Shown: in pieces, positions 51,201 through 61,012 of the stretch
Position numbering within the stretch: position 1 is the stretch's first letter
Layout of the letters: every line of letters starts with the position of its first letter
NCBI RefSeq assembly: GCF_964199755.1
Contig: NC_133896.1
Span: 185,689,185 to 185,753,184, forward strand
Length of the DNA: 64,000 bases
Origin: Larus michahellis
Taxonomy: Eukaryota > Chordata > Aves > Charadriiformes > Laridae
Reading direction: 5' to 3'
Notes under the pieces: model-generated
Seen by the model: the letters and a program-made list of their open reading frames with translations, nothing else
Databases searched by the model: none
Told to the model about the DNA's origin: nothing
Position numbers and translations under genes: made by a program

Positions 51201-53499
51201 GCCCCTAAAATGATGGAAAATTTGCAGTTACTACAAAATGTAATTGCAATTTTTTTAAGGAGTATTTCTTCTCACAAACATATTACAAATATGTTTTCTG
51301 TACTGCACTAGCAATCAACTGATTTCCAGATGCAACTTCAATGTTGGTTTTGACTTGGAAAAAGTTGAGGATGACTGATCCCCTGGTTCTCTGGCAGCAG
51401 TTCTGTAGATACACTTTAATTACAATTCCATACAGTTAGTGTTCAAGGCACTAAATACAGTATGTTTTCAGAAATGGAATTTTAATTATTCCATTTCTCA
51501 GTAGGTCAAAATCTAAATCTGTTATCCAATAATCTATGTTTCAAGCAATGTCTATAGTCTTGCTTGTTACCAAGGTGAATTGCAGAATGTTTATGGATGT
51601 TTTGGAGTCTTGTCCAAGTAAAAGGTACTATCTCTAGCCATAGAGGATTAGAAGAGCCCTAAAGAACCTAAAGGAGGGAACCATGTCAGAACACTATTTT
51701 CGTTTTTAAAACAGCGGGCCTGCAATTTGACCAGAATCTATTTAGTAAAAAAAGTAAAATTAAAAACTTTGAAAATACATATTAAAAAGGAATTGTTCTC
51801 CCAATCAGAGAAAAATGTTTCTCCAAAACGTGAACTAGACATTTTTGTGAGTCAGGCATTATCGGGAACCATCAGCAATAAATAAACCAAGATACTGTGC
51901 TCTCTTCCCTGAATCATAACATATGCATTATGGAATATACATCTCAGAAAATTCTTAGATGGCTCATTAATTCCCTGTTCCATTTCTGCATGCACTACTG
52001 ATACTAAGGTGACCTTTCACAAATCAAGCTATACATACAGCAGAGAGCCATCCTTTCTTTCTACTGAAGAAATTTTATTTTTAGGGAAACATTACTAACT
52101 GAAGAAATAAGCTTTCAGCTGCTTTCATGTCTTAGACTCAATAAAGGATAAGGATAGGGTATTTATCCCATGAGTGAACACCCTGAAGCAGTTATACGTG
52201 GTTGGCTTAAAGGAGATCTAAGAATCTCTGTTTGACAGACTGGCCATTTTCCAAATGAGAAATCAATGACTCTGTATTCTGGGTAAAGAAAAGCCAGGAT
52301 GGTTTATGACTTGTTCTACATATACTGTGGATCCAGCCAAGCTCTGAATTACACACAGTTGAAGACAGCAAGACAGCAACAACCCATGTCCAATGAGGCC
52401 TTCAGCAGCATAAGGTACATTCTGGCAGGACTCTGCACAGACAGTGGCATGCTAGATTTTGGAATTCAGCCTGTAGAAAGACAAATATATGTAGCAGGAA
52501 AAAGGGAAGAAAACAATGGGGCGTTTCTGTGCCCAGGGTAGCCAGCTAAATAGACGCAGGCTGGTTTTGTTTCTGGCAAAGAGACTTGCAGAAAACCTGC
52601 AACAGATAAAAGGTAATTCTGCCTGCAGGACGAGTACATATCCTCATAATAGCTGTAGAATTCTGAACAAACAAAAATTCTATTTAGCTGTCAAAAGCAA
52701 TGCGTATTTAGTTAATTATTGGTAAAAAAACCCCAAACAAACAAACACAAGAACCCCAAACCAAATCCCCCCAACCCCCCCAAAAATCCGATATGGAGGA
52801 TTTGCACTATTTGGTATGTCATTTCTACGATCACATAGGAGGAGACAGAAAGGGACACATACTCTGCAGGACTGATCACGATGCCCAAACAGAACAACAA
52901 CAACAACAAAAAACCAAACAAACAAAAACAAAACAAAAAAAAACCCAAAAAAGACGTTAATGAAAGTGTTAAATTTTAACAACAAACTCAAAGAACCAGA
53001 TATAGAACTTGGTCATATTTTTTCCCACCATTTTGTCATGTTGTTGGCAGCAACATGAATAAAATTATTTACCTCTATTACTCAGGGTCTTAAAAAAGAC
53101 ACTTTTAAAAAAAAAAAAAAAACAAAACCAACAAAACGACAAAAAAACCCAAAGCAAAACAAAAAAACCCAGCCCTTTACATTCTTCAGAATTTTTTCTC
53201 TGCTTGTATACTCAAGCAGTGTTTTGATCTTTCATGTTGGGTTGACAGTCTTTCAGAACTTATACCCTCATTTATAATGCTTTTGGTGAACTCGTACCAG
53301 TGTACTAAACCAAACTATCCTTTATTCAGCTCCATGTTTCTATGAGCAAATAACAGCCTGTAGGGATTCAGCACATCAGCTGCTTAAAAGATAAACCTAC
53401 CCAGCTTGATGAAAACTCTTCACCACCTTCCTGTTGAGAGAAAACAGTTACACATTTCTAATAAATGAAGCAGGAACTGTCATTTTTTTGGCAAACTGA
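48260..53499. other. Noncoding stretch with probable regulatory segments
   Basis: 48530-48760 is rich in TTAATTA/AATAATTAAAG-type motifs and may be conserved. A 77-codon minus frame at 49157-49390 has no recognised domain. The rest is AT-rich DNA plus the A/C-rich tracts listed separately. Confidence 0.45.
52722..53172. repeat. A/C-rich low-complexity tracts
   Basis: Two tracts (52722-52785 and 52895-52957) of AAAC/AACAA-type repeats, then a third at 53107-53171. They are separated by ordinary DNA. Open frames on the minus strand here (FFVLFLF-like) are composition artefacts. Confidence 0.8.
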
Positions 53500-54060
53500 T
53501 AACTAGCTGTAACAGCCGCATTGCCACAAGTTGCTTTTCCAAAGTAATTACCATCAGGCTCCCTGTGGTATGCAGTGTTTAACACATTTCTTCTGTGTTA
53601 ATGAATGCAAAAGCAGGCAACACCACTATTAGTAATTGCTTTTTATTCGTAGTCCTCATTTTCCAGATAGGTCACATTAAACACAGCCATTAAACAATAG
53701 CGGTTGAGATAATCCATACAATGTATGCTGCTTTGTTTGTTTTTTGTGTCATTCACCAGTCATTGGTGCAACTTTGAGCCATATGGGGAGACAGGGGCTG
53801 ATAAATGCGAATGCCAACCTGTATCACAATTGGGCCAGAGAAGTCAAAACCTTAATCAGGTTTCATTCAATTACACTTCAAATCAACAAATCTTGATAGC
53901 CAAAACTCCCGTTTGAATTAATGCAATAATAATCACTGCCTGATGTCAAAATAAAGTAATTAAACAATTATGAGTGGGTGTATATTATGCTAGGCTTCAG
54001 ACCCCTTCTTGACCTCAGCAATTTCCCTTCCATTGGACAGCAAACAGCTTGAAAGTTTAT
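53500..54060. promoter_or_regulatory. Candidate conserved noncoding element
   Basis: About 560 bp of mixed-composition sequence without repeats, long homopolymers or a coding frame, next to strongly low-complexity DNA. It holds several homeodomain-type TAATTA/GTAATTA/ATTAAT motifs (for example TTAGTAATTGC near 53630 and AAAGTAATTAAACAATTATG near 53954) and a GATAATCC (about 53708). The call is by appearance only. Confidence 0.35.
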
Positions 54061-56604
54061 TTGAATGATGAATTTTGATTCACTATGGGCAATGTTTGTC
54101 TTTTAGGGGTAACTTGGACTAGGGAACCTATATTCTCAAGTGGCAAATCACAGTTCAGGAGAATCTCTTTCCTGATAAATATGTCAAAAAAAAAAAAAAA
54201 ATCCAGAAATAAAAAGGTCCTGATTTGATTGGGAAATTGTTTAAGGAACTCCCAGTTGATGGCTTTCATTAATAAAAAAAAAAAAAAAAAGATATTGAAT
54301 GCCTTATTTGCTATTCACAGTGTACAGTACAATTTTATTAGTTACTTAGCTTGCCTCCCTTAACTCTGCCACTCTTTTTATAATCATGTGGCAGATATTT
54401 TCTTTCAGTCTTATAAAACATGTATGTAAGGAATGGGAAATGGGAGAAATAACTCATAAACTTTATCTTTCATTGCTGCCTTTTTCTCCAGTGGCAATAG
54501 TAGAGATACCATAGAGAAAAAATAATTTTTTAATTCTTGTGTGTGTTGCACTTCCTTCACACACAATCATGTTAATTTTGGCTGAACCAGCGAAACTAAC
54601 ATTGTAGAAGCTCTGAAGGTTATTCGTTCATTATGTATCCATTCTAAATTGTGAAACAGATTTTTTAACCTGGGATATTCTTGGAAGCAGTATGCCGGAG
54701 ATCTACAACAAAAGGCAGTTGTCAGCCAACTTAAATAAAAGCAAGATTTCCTAAACTCCTCTATAAAGCTGTGAGTCATGAATTCTGAATTACCTCAGAG
54801 TGGTAAATAAATAATCACTACTAAATACAGATAATGTGTTAAACAGCTAAAGCTAGTAAATCACTAGTGACAGAGAGCCTTAAGGTAAATTCCTCTTACA
54901 TTGGCACAGCCCTTTCTCAGAATGTTGTGGTTTTATGTCTTCAGAAACATACATGAATTGTACAATTGGTTACTCAGTGTTAAAATCATTTATAAAATAC
55001 ACAAATCTCCATCACTTGACTGCATTTACATACTGGCTTAGATTTTGCTGAATAATGGATTTCACTGGCAGAGCTAAAGACTTGGTGCACAGACACTGGA
55101 GTGATGGGCACCACAGAAATACGTATAAAAGACTGATCAAACAATAAGAAATCCTCTCCACTATGGAATTTCAAGCTATCAAGCTATCAAGCGAAACCAA
55201 TCTCGGGTCTCCTGGCCAAAAAAAAATAAAATATAAAATTATATAACACAGACAACACCACATTTTAGATACATAACTTGTCCAAAACATGGAGAGTAGC
55301 TTGATAAAACATGTACAAGATCCCTTTTTTTACATGGAATTGTAGGCTTTTTTAACAGGAGGAGCTAAAAGCAAACTGTCAGAATGGTTGTCTCCCAAAC
55401 ACAATTCACTGTGGAACTGACTAGCTAAAATCACCATTTAACAGCAATCCCAACATCAAAACAGGATGTCTGGTCAACTTTCTTGAACTGATGAAAACTA
55501 TGGCTTTGTGGGATTTGAAATTGCCAACCTCTCTTATATATGTCTGTAAAGTACAGATTAATTTTAATAAACCCAATACAACATTTTTAAACAACGTGCC
55601 ATAGTGGTATTTCCAACAGAGGATCTGAAGTATATAAGGGACAAATCCTGAGCTAAATATTTAATTCTTTTGCTTCTTGTTCTGTGCAAGTTCATTTTGA
55701 ATGTGGGTTGGTTTTTAACTTTCATCTGAAGGCAATTTTGAATTTTTCAAATGCAATAAAAGCACCCTTAAAAAATAATAAAAAAGTAGAAACTATATCC
55801 CAAGTTATTCCTAAATACTTTTCAGAACAAATGAAAACCAAACTAAAAACACCTTCCAAAATAAGCAGAACTATATAGAATTTCAGTAAGTAATTGCACA
55901 TTCTAAAGAATCAGATAAAATACTGCCCATGCCATATCGGCACTGACATGTTTTTCAGCTCTATGAACTTAATAGGAAAACTTTGCAAATGGTGGCATCT
56001 CTTAAGGAGTCAATCAAATATTCTACATTAAACAGGGTGACTGCATGTGTTTGAAAAAAAAAAACAAAACAACCAAGGAGGTTCCAGATGTTGTTTCGAG
56101 TGTAATTTTTGTTATTAAAACATGGGTTAGCAATAGAAGCTTCTACAAGGACTTGCACATAACCATGACTGATGGATGTATTTGTAGGCTGTTCAGTTAG
56201 CTCCATCAGCTCACTCAAACACATTTTGAACAGATTATGTACTGCAGTACTTCGTAGACCATACATTAAACAAGAGACTTTGCTCTGAGGCGCTGCTTCC
56301 CACAATCCATGGGGAAAGGAAGCAGGAAAAAACAAAACTCATAGAGTTCGACAGCTACTGAGGCAACACTTGCCATTTACAATATAAGCCCAAATATTTT
56401 TGCAACACAACTATATATTAATTTAATAAAATACACAATATAGCTCTTATACACTCAACAATTTGGCTCATATGCACTGAATCTGCAATAAATCAATAAA
56501 AATATGTCATTTGATGTAAACACACTGAATCTTCTTACATTTGCACATTTAAATGATCATGTGATTTTTGTGGATGTCTAAGACATTTTCACTTTCCTGA
56601 GCTA

Positions 56605-56756
56605 TTTTAGTGTCCAAAAATGAATAAAAAAGTGTTAATAATGTTAATTTCTTTTGTGTATTACCCTTAAAGGTAACTATTTTTTTTTAAACTTTATTTT
56701 ACTTCAGTTTTTTTAAAACTTAATGCTAACTATTTATAGTTTGTTGGACACTAAAA
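56605..56756. repeat. 13-bp perfect inverted repeat, arms 126 bp apart
   Basis: TTTTAGTGTCCAA (56605-56617) and its exact complement TTGGACACTAAAA (56744-56756) flank AT-rich DNA within ~0.9 kb of the PCDH9 stop. Imperfect pairing extends outward through CTATTT/AAATAG. Confidence 0.7.
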
Positions 56757-57437
56757 CGCTAAATAGATATTAAAATCTTTTTTTTTTTTTTATCAAGTGA
56801 ATTAGCTTATGTGTGTGCAGGACAAGATGGACTATATCATTTTACATTTAACCTTAATATGATATGAAGTGTTTTACTAATGATCAAGATATGTTTTGTT
56901 GAATAATGACTTGGAATGTGTTTTTTTGTTTTCTTTTTCTTTTTTTTTTTTTTTCCATATTTGTGGCAGATAACTTTGTACATAAATGTTTACCACAAAT
57001 GAACGTTAATGTTTGGTGTCACTTGGACTACTACAAGAACTCTTTTTAGGACTTTCAGTAGAAGGCTGTGGTGACTGCTGGAAATCCACCACAGATCAGA
57101 ATTATTCAACCCTGTTTTTCTTGGGGTTTATACGTAAACAGTAAAGTCAGCATCAGCTATTGAGGACAGTCTTAAAGTATCAGACGTATTTCCATTCCAC
57201 CTTTCTCACACCTTTCTATCAGATTGTCAAAATGGCACCGTCTTTCCTTCTTTCGTTTTGTTCTTAGTGTACTTGACTCTGTCCTAATGAAAGCTTGGTC
57301 AAAATGAAACCAGTGTTATCTGTCAAAAAGAAAGAGCAGTGAAAAGAACATACTTGTGGGCACTTCAGATGTTCACTAAAAGCCTTAAAGCAGCATTGGT
57401 CTTCCTTCATTCCTGTGAATCTGTTACAACCAGGGGA

Positions 57438-57451
57438 TTTATTTATTTATT
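57438..57451 (-). terminator. Triple overlapping poly(A) signal AATAAA (proximal, candidate)
   Basis: The plus strand reads ATTTATTTATTTATT here, so the minus strand carries three AATAAA hexamers at 4-base spacing, starting 56 nt after the PCDH9 stop. A moderately G/T-rich stretch follows on the minus strand. If used, it would give an unusually short 3' UTR. Read in RNA, the same repeat is AAUAAAUAAAU, so it is not an AUUUA instability element. Confidence 0.4.
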
Positions 57452-57506
57452 TACTTTTAATCAGCAGAAGAGGAACATAACTGCCAGCCTGTCCTTATTT
57501 TCCCCC

Positions 57507-58189
57507 TCACTTTCTGACGGCCACAGGGTCACTTCCCCGACAGTCCTGCAAGAGCTTGTCTATTTCTCTCACAACTTCCTCGGCATCCACCGACTCCCTA
57601 CCTAGATCCCGGGCTGAACGGTCTAACTGCTCCAGAACAGAGTCCATCTCACTCGAGTCTCGACTCACTCGGGAATGCACATCTGCAAAGGCCCTAGCCA
57701 TCTGATCTGATGCAATGAAGGGAGCGTCTTTTGACTGTTTACTAGGCGATAGATACTGACTGTCAGTTGACAAGTACTGGCTGCTTGGTTCAGCCAAGGC
57801 TCCTGATTTCACTTCACAACCATCCAGTGGTCCTTTTGTTGAGGTGCAAGGCTCAATGCATGTCTTGGTTGGGCTGCTCGATGCTGAGGAAACCTCCTGA
57901 AGCAGAGGACTCAGGGCACGTTTGGCTTTTAAGTAAGGTTTAACATTGGCAATGAGAATAGTGTGCTCTCTCTTGTCTTTCCCAAATGTACAAAAAGTCT
58001 TTTTCCCAGTGGGATTCACAGTTTCATATGTCTCAGTCTCAACATTAGCTTCAACTGTGGGTACAAAGAGATTTGTGCGATAATCTGCATTCTCAGCCTG
58101 ACTGGCTGCAGGGAACTGTGGCATCCAACACCTGTCAGAATGACCAAGCACTCTGCATTCATCTGTGCAGTTAACACATTCTTCTTGCT
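57507..58189 (-). CDS. PCDH9: Protocadherin-9, last coding exon (C-terminal cytoplasmic tail)
   Basis: This is the terminal coding exon of a delta-1 (non-clustered) protocadherin, a single-pass neuronal cell-adhesion protein. The exon holds only intracellular tail: no cadherin repeats and no membrane segment. Read on the minus strand from an AG acceptor, it gives about 226 codons up to a TGA at 57507-57509. Near the start is a Cys-rich stretch CTDECRVLGHSDRCWMP (about residues 7-23), which I take to be the conserved delta-1 cytoplasmic motif CM2. It is followed by NPTGKKTFCTFGKDKREHT, a Ser/Thr-rich middle, and an acidic helical end containing ESVDAEEVVREIDKLLQDC and finishing PVAVRK. The RRVTF phosphatase-docking motif is not in this exon. 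From recalled family knowledge the C-terminus fits PCDH9 better than PCDH7, PCDH1 or PCDH11, which differ at the end. The open frame is intact and uses a normal codon mix, unlike the surrounding AT-rich DNA. Exon identity is very likely; the paralogue assignment is somewhat less sure. Two overlapping acceptors (exon start 58189 or 58187) are possible. Confidence 0.88.
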
Positions 58190-58222
58190 CTGTAAAACAA
58201 AGGAGAAAGAGAAAAAAACTCT
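58190..58222 (-). other. PCDH9: 3' splice site (polypyrimidine tract and AG acceptor) of the last PCDH9 exon
   Basis: On the minus strand the bases before the exon form a long pyrimidine tract ending CTCCTTTGTTTTACAG, followed at once by AG. The tract is about 30 bases long and nearly free of purines, a strong vertebrate acceptor. The tandem ACAG/AG leaves two acceptors 2 nt apart. With exon start 58189 the exon opens with two bases that complete a split codon, whereas 58187 would be phase 0. The phase of the upstream exon, outside this window, decides which is used. Confidence 0.8.
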
Positions 58223-60019
58223 AATTATAAGTGGATTTCTTTAAACTAATGGATAGGCTATGATCAACACGTGACGGGCTTACTTGACATCTGGTTTCTT
58301 AATTATGGAGAAAAAGAAGAAGCTATAATTAAAATATTTCAGAAGGCTTGGATAAACCTGTTAGTTGAGACAATAGATTTATTTAACTCTGTTCTCTGCA
58401 TATTAAAGCATTCACACAGCCCAATGGAAGTATAAAGGGGTCATTAGAGAATCATTCTCAGTGGAATTGAGCTTCATCTGTAAACTAATCTGCTGTAGAA
58501 ATCTGTTAGGCTTTGTTCTGTAAAACTCATCCTAGAAAAGAGAGAACGGTACTTAAGGAACTCAAAAGGCATTATCAGGATTAATTTTTCAAATCAAATA
58601 ACTGAGCAATGACTGTCTTTCTGGAAATACAAACACTCATAAAAATCAGCAAGCTGGCTTTTCATTTTTGTCACCTCCATTTTGTTTATAATTGTTATGT
58701 TGTGTGACAGTCACAAAATAAAAAGGTTTTCTTCAAAAGCGTACTTTTCCTGCTGAGAACAGAGAACTAGAATTTTCTATCAGTATGCATTAAATATAAG
58801 CTTGTCAAAAAGTGCATATTGCAATTTTATTAGACATGAGCATGGATCGTGTAATCAGTTTTCCCCTTTTTTATTTTGGTGCAAGTAAGTGAAAATGGAT
58901 TTGCTCAATACATACAATTTGGAAGAATGACAAACCGTGACATGCTGTTTGAACTGATAATGTTTTCAGATAGGATTTCTATATTCTTATTTCTTTCAAA
59001 GAATATAGTTAAATATGCCTTTTCATTCACTAGATTTTTAGAACATAAATTTTGATACTTTTGATTCTACAAGTCAAACACATAAAGAAAACTTTCTACT
59101 TTGAAAACCTTAGTTTGTCTGTCATTTTACACTAATAGAATATGTTTGGGCCACCATTTACCATTTTATAATTGCACACTCTAATCCAACATCAGGGGTA
59201 AGGAAAATTCCAAAAATACCCCTGAAATCTGCTTTTTAGAAAAACACAACTCTGATCCAAGTCGCTTTATTTTCCTTCTTCTCAGAACTCTCTAGCCAAT
59301 ACTGATAGAATAAATCCTTTTATCATCTCTAGGTTTCAACCAGCTATACACTGGTCTTTAACTATTAAGCATTTTCTTCCACAAAATGGGCAGATGGGTT
59401 AAAATATTTATTTTTGGGGGGAAACTTAGTATTTACAAAGTGCCTGGAATTCCAGTTAGACAAAAAACTATGTGTATACTTTTAAAGGGGAAACACACAC
59501 ATGGAGACATGCGTAACACATCTTCAGAAAAGCAGAACAAACTTGTTGACCAAAAGATATAGACAATTTAAGTGATCATCATTTTTTGAAATTAGAAAAT
59601 AAATTCTTAGTAATCTAATAATATGACACCAGATTCGTGGACAGTTGCACTGCAGAACCTGCCACAGAAGAAACACCAAAGGTGATCTATGAGAATCCAA
59701 TAGTGTAAACAGCTTTGTTCACATTTCTAAAAAGAGATGAATAAATGCTACTTAAATTCAAGTAAAATTCTGTTATGTCAAAATGATCAGTTAAATCGGG
59801 GTGAGATAATTTACTCAGAAGTGATACTTTTTAACGATACAATTCTGTGACAAGTGTCATTCTGTATATGTGTTCTCTTCGTTGAAGAGTTTAAGATCTA
59901 AGACTGGGGTAAGCCCTAAAAAATATCAAAAGCAAGACAGAATGAGGTACAGGGAGAGGAGAACACAGAGTAATTCTTGAGGAAAAGAAGGTCTTTAAAC
60001 ATCAAATTCACAGAGGTGA
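58223..60019 (-). other. PCDH9 last intron, part proximal to the terminal exon
   Basis: This intron stretch is AT-rich with no coding frame and no repeat that I can recognise. It lies between the splice acceptor and a CR1 insertion. Confidence 0.7.
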
Positions 60020-61012
60020 ATCAGCCTCACCTGTTAAGATCATGGAACAGATCTTCCTGGAAGATATATCAAAATATATGGAAGACAGGGAGGTGATTAG
60101 AGACAGGCTTCACCAAGGGCAGATTGTGTCTGACTAATCTAGTGTCCTTCTACAATGGAGTGACTGCAACAGCGGACAAGGGAAGAACTATGGATGTCAT
60201 CTACCTAGATTTTTGTAAGGTCTTTGATACAGTCCCCCATGACATTCTTGCTGCTAAATTGGAGAGAAGTGGGTTTGATGGATGGACTGTTAGATGGATA
60301 AGGAATTGGCTGGATGGTCGCATGCACAGAGCTGCAGTCAATGGCTCAATGTCCAAGTGAAAACCAGGAATGAGTAGTGTCCCTCAAGGGTCCACACTGG
60401 GACCAACATTATTTAATATCTGCATCAATGACATAGACAGTGGGACTGAATGCTCCCTCAGCAAATTTGCAGATCATACCAAGTTGAGAGGTGCAGTTGA
60501 CTTAGTAGAGGGAAGGGATGCCATCGAGAAGGGCCTTGGCAGGTTTGAAGATTGAACCCATGTGAACCTCATAAAGTACAACAGGGCCAAGTGCAAGGTC
60601 CTGTGCCTAAGTCAGGGAAATAACCAGTATCAATACAGACGGAGGGACGAATGGGTTGCGAGCAGCCCCATGGAGGAGGACTTGGGGATATTGGTGAATG
60701 AAAAATTGGACATAAGCCAGCAATGTGCACTCACAGCCCAGAAAGACAACTGTATCCTGGGCTGCATAAACTGAAAGAGGATAGATTTAGATTGTAAATC
60801 AGGAAGAAACTCTTTAATATGAGGGTGGTGAGACACTGGAACAGGTTTTCCATAGAAGTTGTGGATGACCCTTAATTGGAAGATTTCAAAGTCAGGTTGG
60901 ACGGGGCTTTGAGCAACCTGATCTAGTGAAAGACCTTCCCATCCATAGCAGAGGGGCTGGACTAGATGATCTTTAAGGTCCCTTCAAGCCAAACCATTCT
61001 ATGATTCTATGA
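60020..61012 (+). mobile_element. CR1 LINE, 5'-truncated and internally deleted, in the PCDH9 intron
   Basis: This is a plus-strand CR1 retrotransposon copy, antisense to the host gene. It starts inside the reverse transcriptase near PVKIMEQI. It runs through [14 protein letters not shown] sequence, the motif A region [26 protein letters not shown] and FADHTKL, and ends with the CR1 3' sequence and tail ATTCTATGATTCTATG (to 61012). The second catalytic Asp of the FADD box is His (codon 60475-60477). There are in-frame stops near 60358 and 60553. About 150 codons normally found between GCIN (near 60772) and the RFRLDIRK region are missing, so the copy is dead. Because it is 5'-truncated, it has no promoter. 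Confidence 0.93.
60124..60774 (+). pseudogene. CR1 ORF2 reverse-transcriptase remnant
   Basis: Three consecutive open blocks (60124-60360, 60370-60555, 60562-60774) encode CR1 reverse transcriptase. Motif A keeps its Asp (YLDF) but the FADD box reads FADH. The blocks are broken by two stops. After 60774 the frame jumps across an internal deletion to a short C-terminal remnant around 60780-60870. Confidence 0.9.

Larger units (their letters stand above)
55900..57506 (-). other. Probable PCDH9 3' UTR and immediate downstream region
   Basis: This is AT-rich DNA directly after the stop codon with no CR1 insertion and no credible coding frame. Three overlapping AATAAA hexamers on the minus strand (57438-57451) lie 56-69 nt past the stop. 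Another lies at 56693-56698. Which is used cannot be told from sequence, so the left boundary given here is arbitrary. A 13-bp inverted repeat (56605-56617 and 56744-56756) lies within it. Confidence 0.45.

Noticed and set aside
52712..52991. Minus-strand Phe/Leu-rich frames resembling membrane segments
   Set aside because: They are translations of A/C-rich low-complexity tracts.
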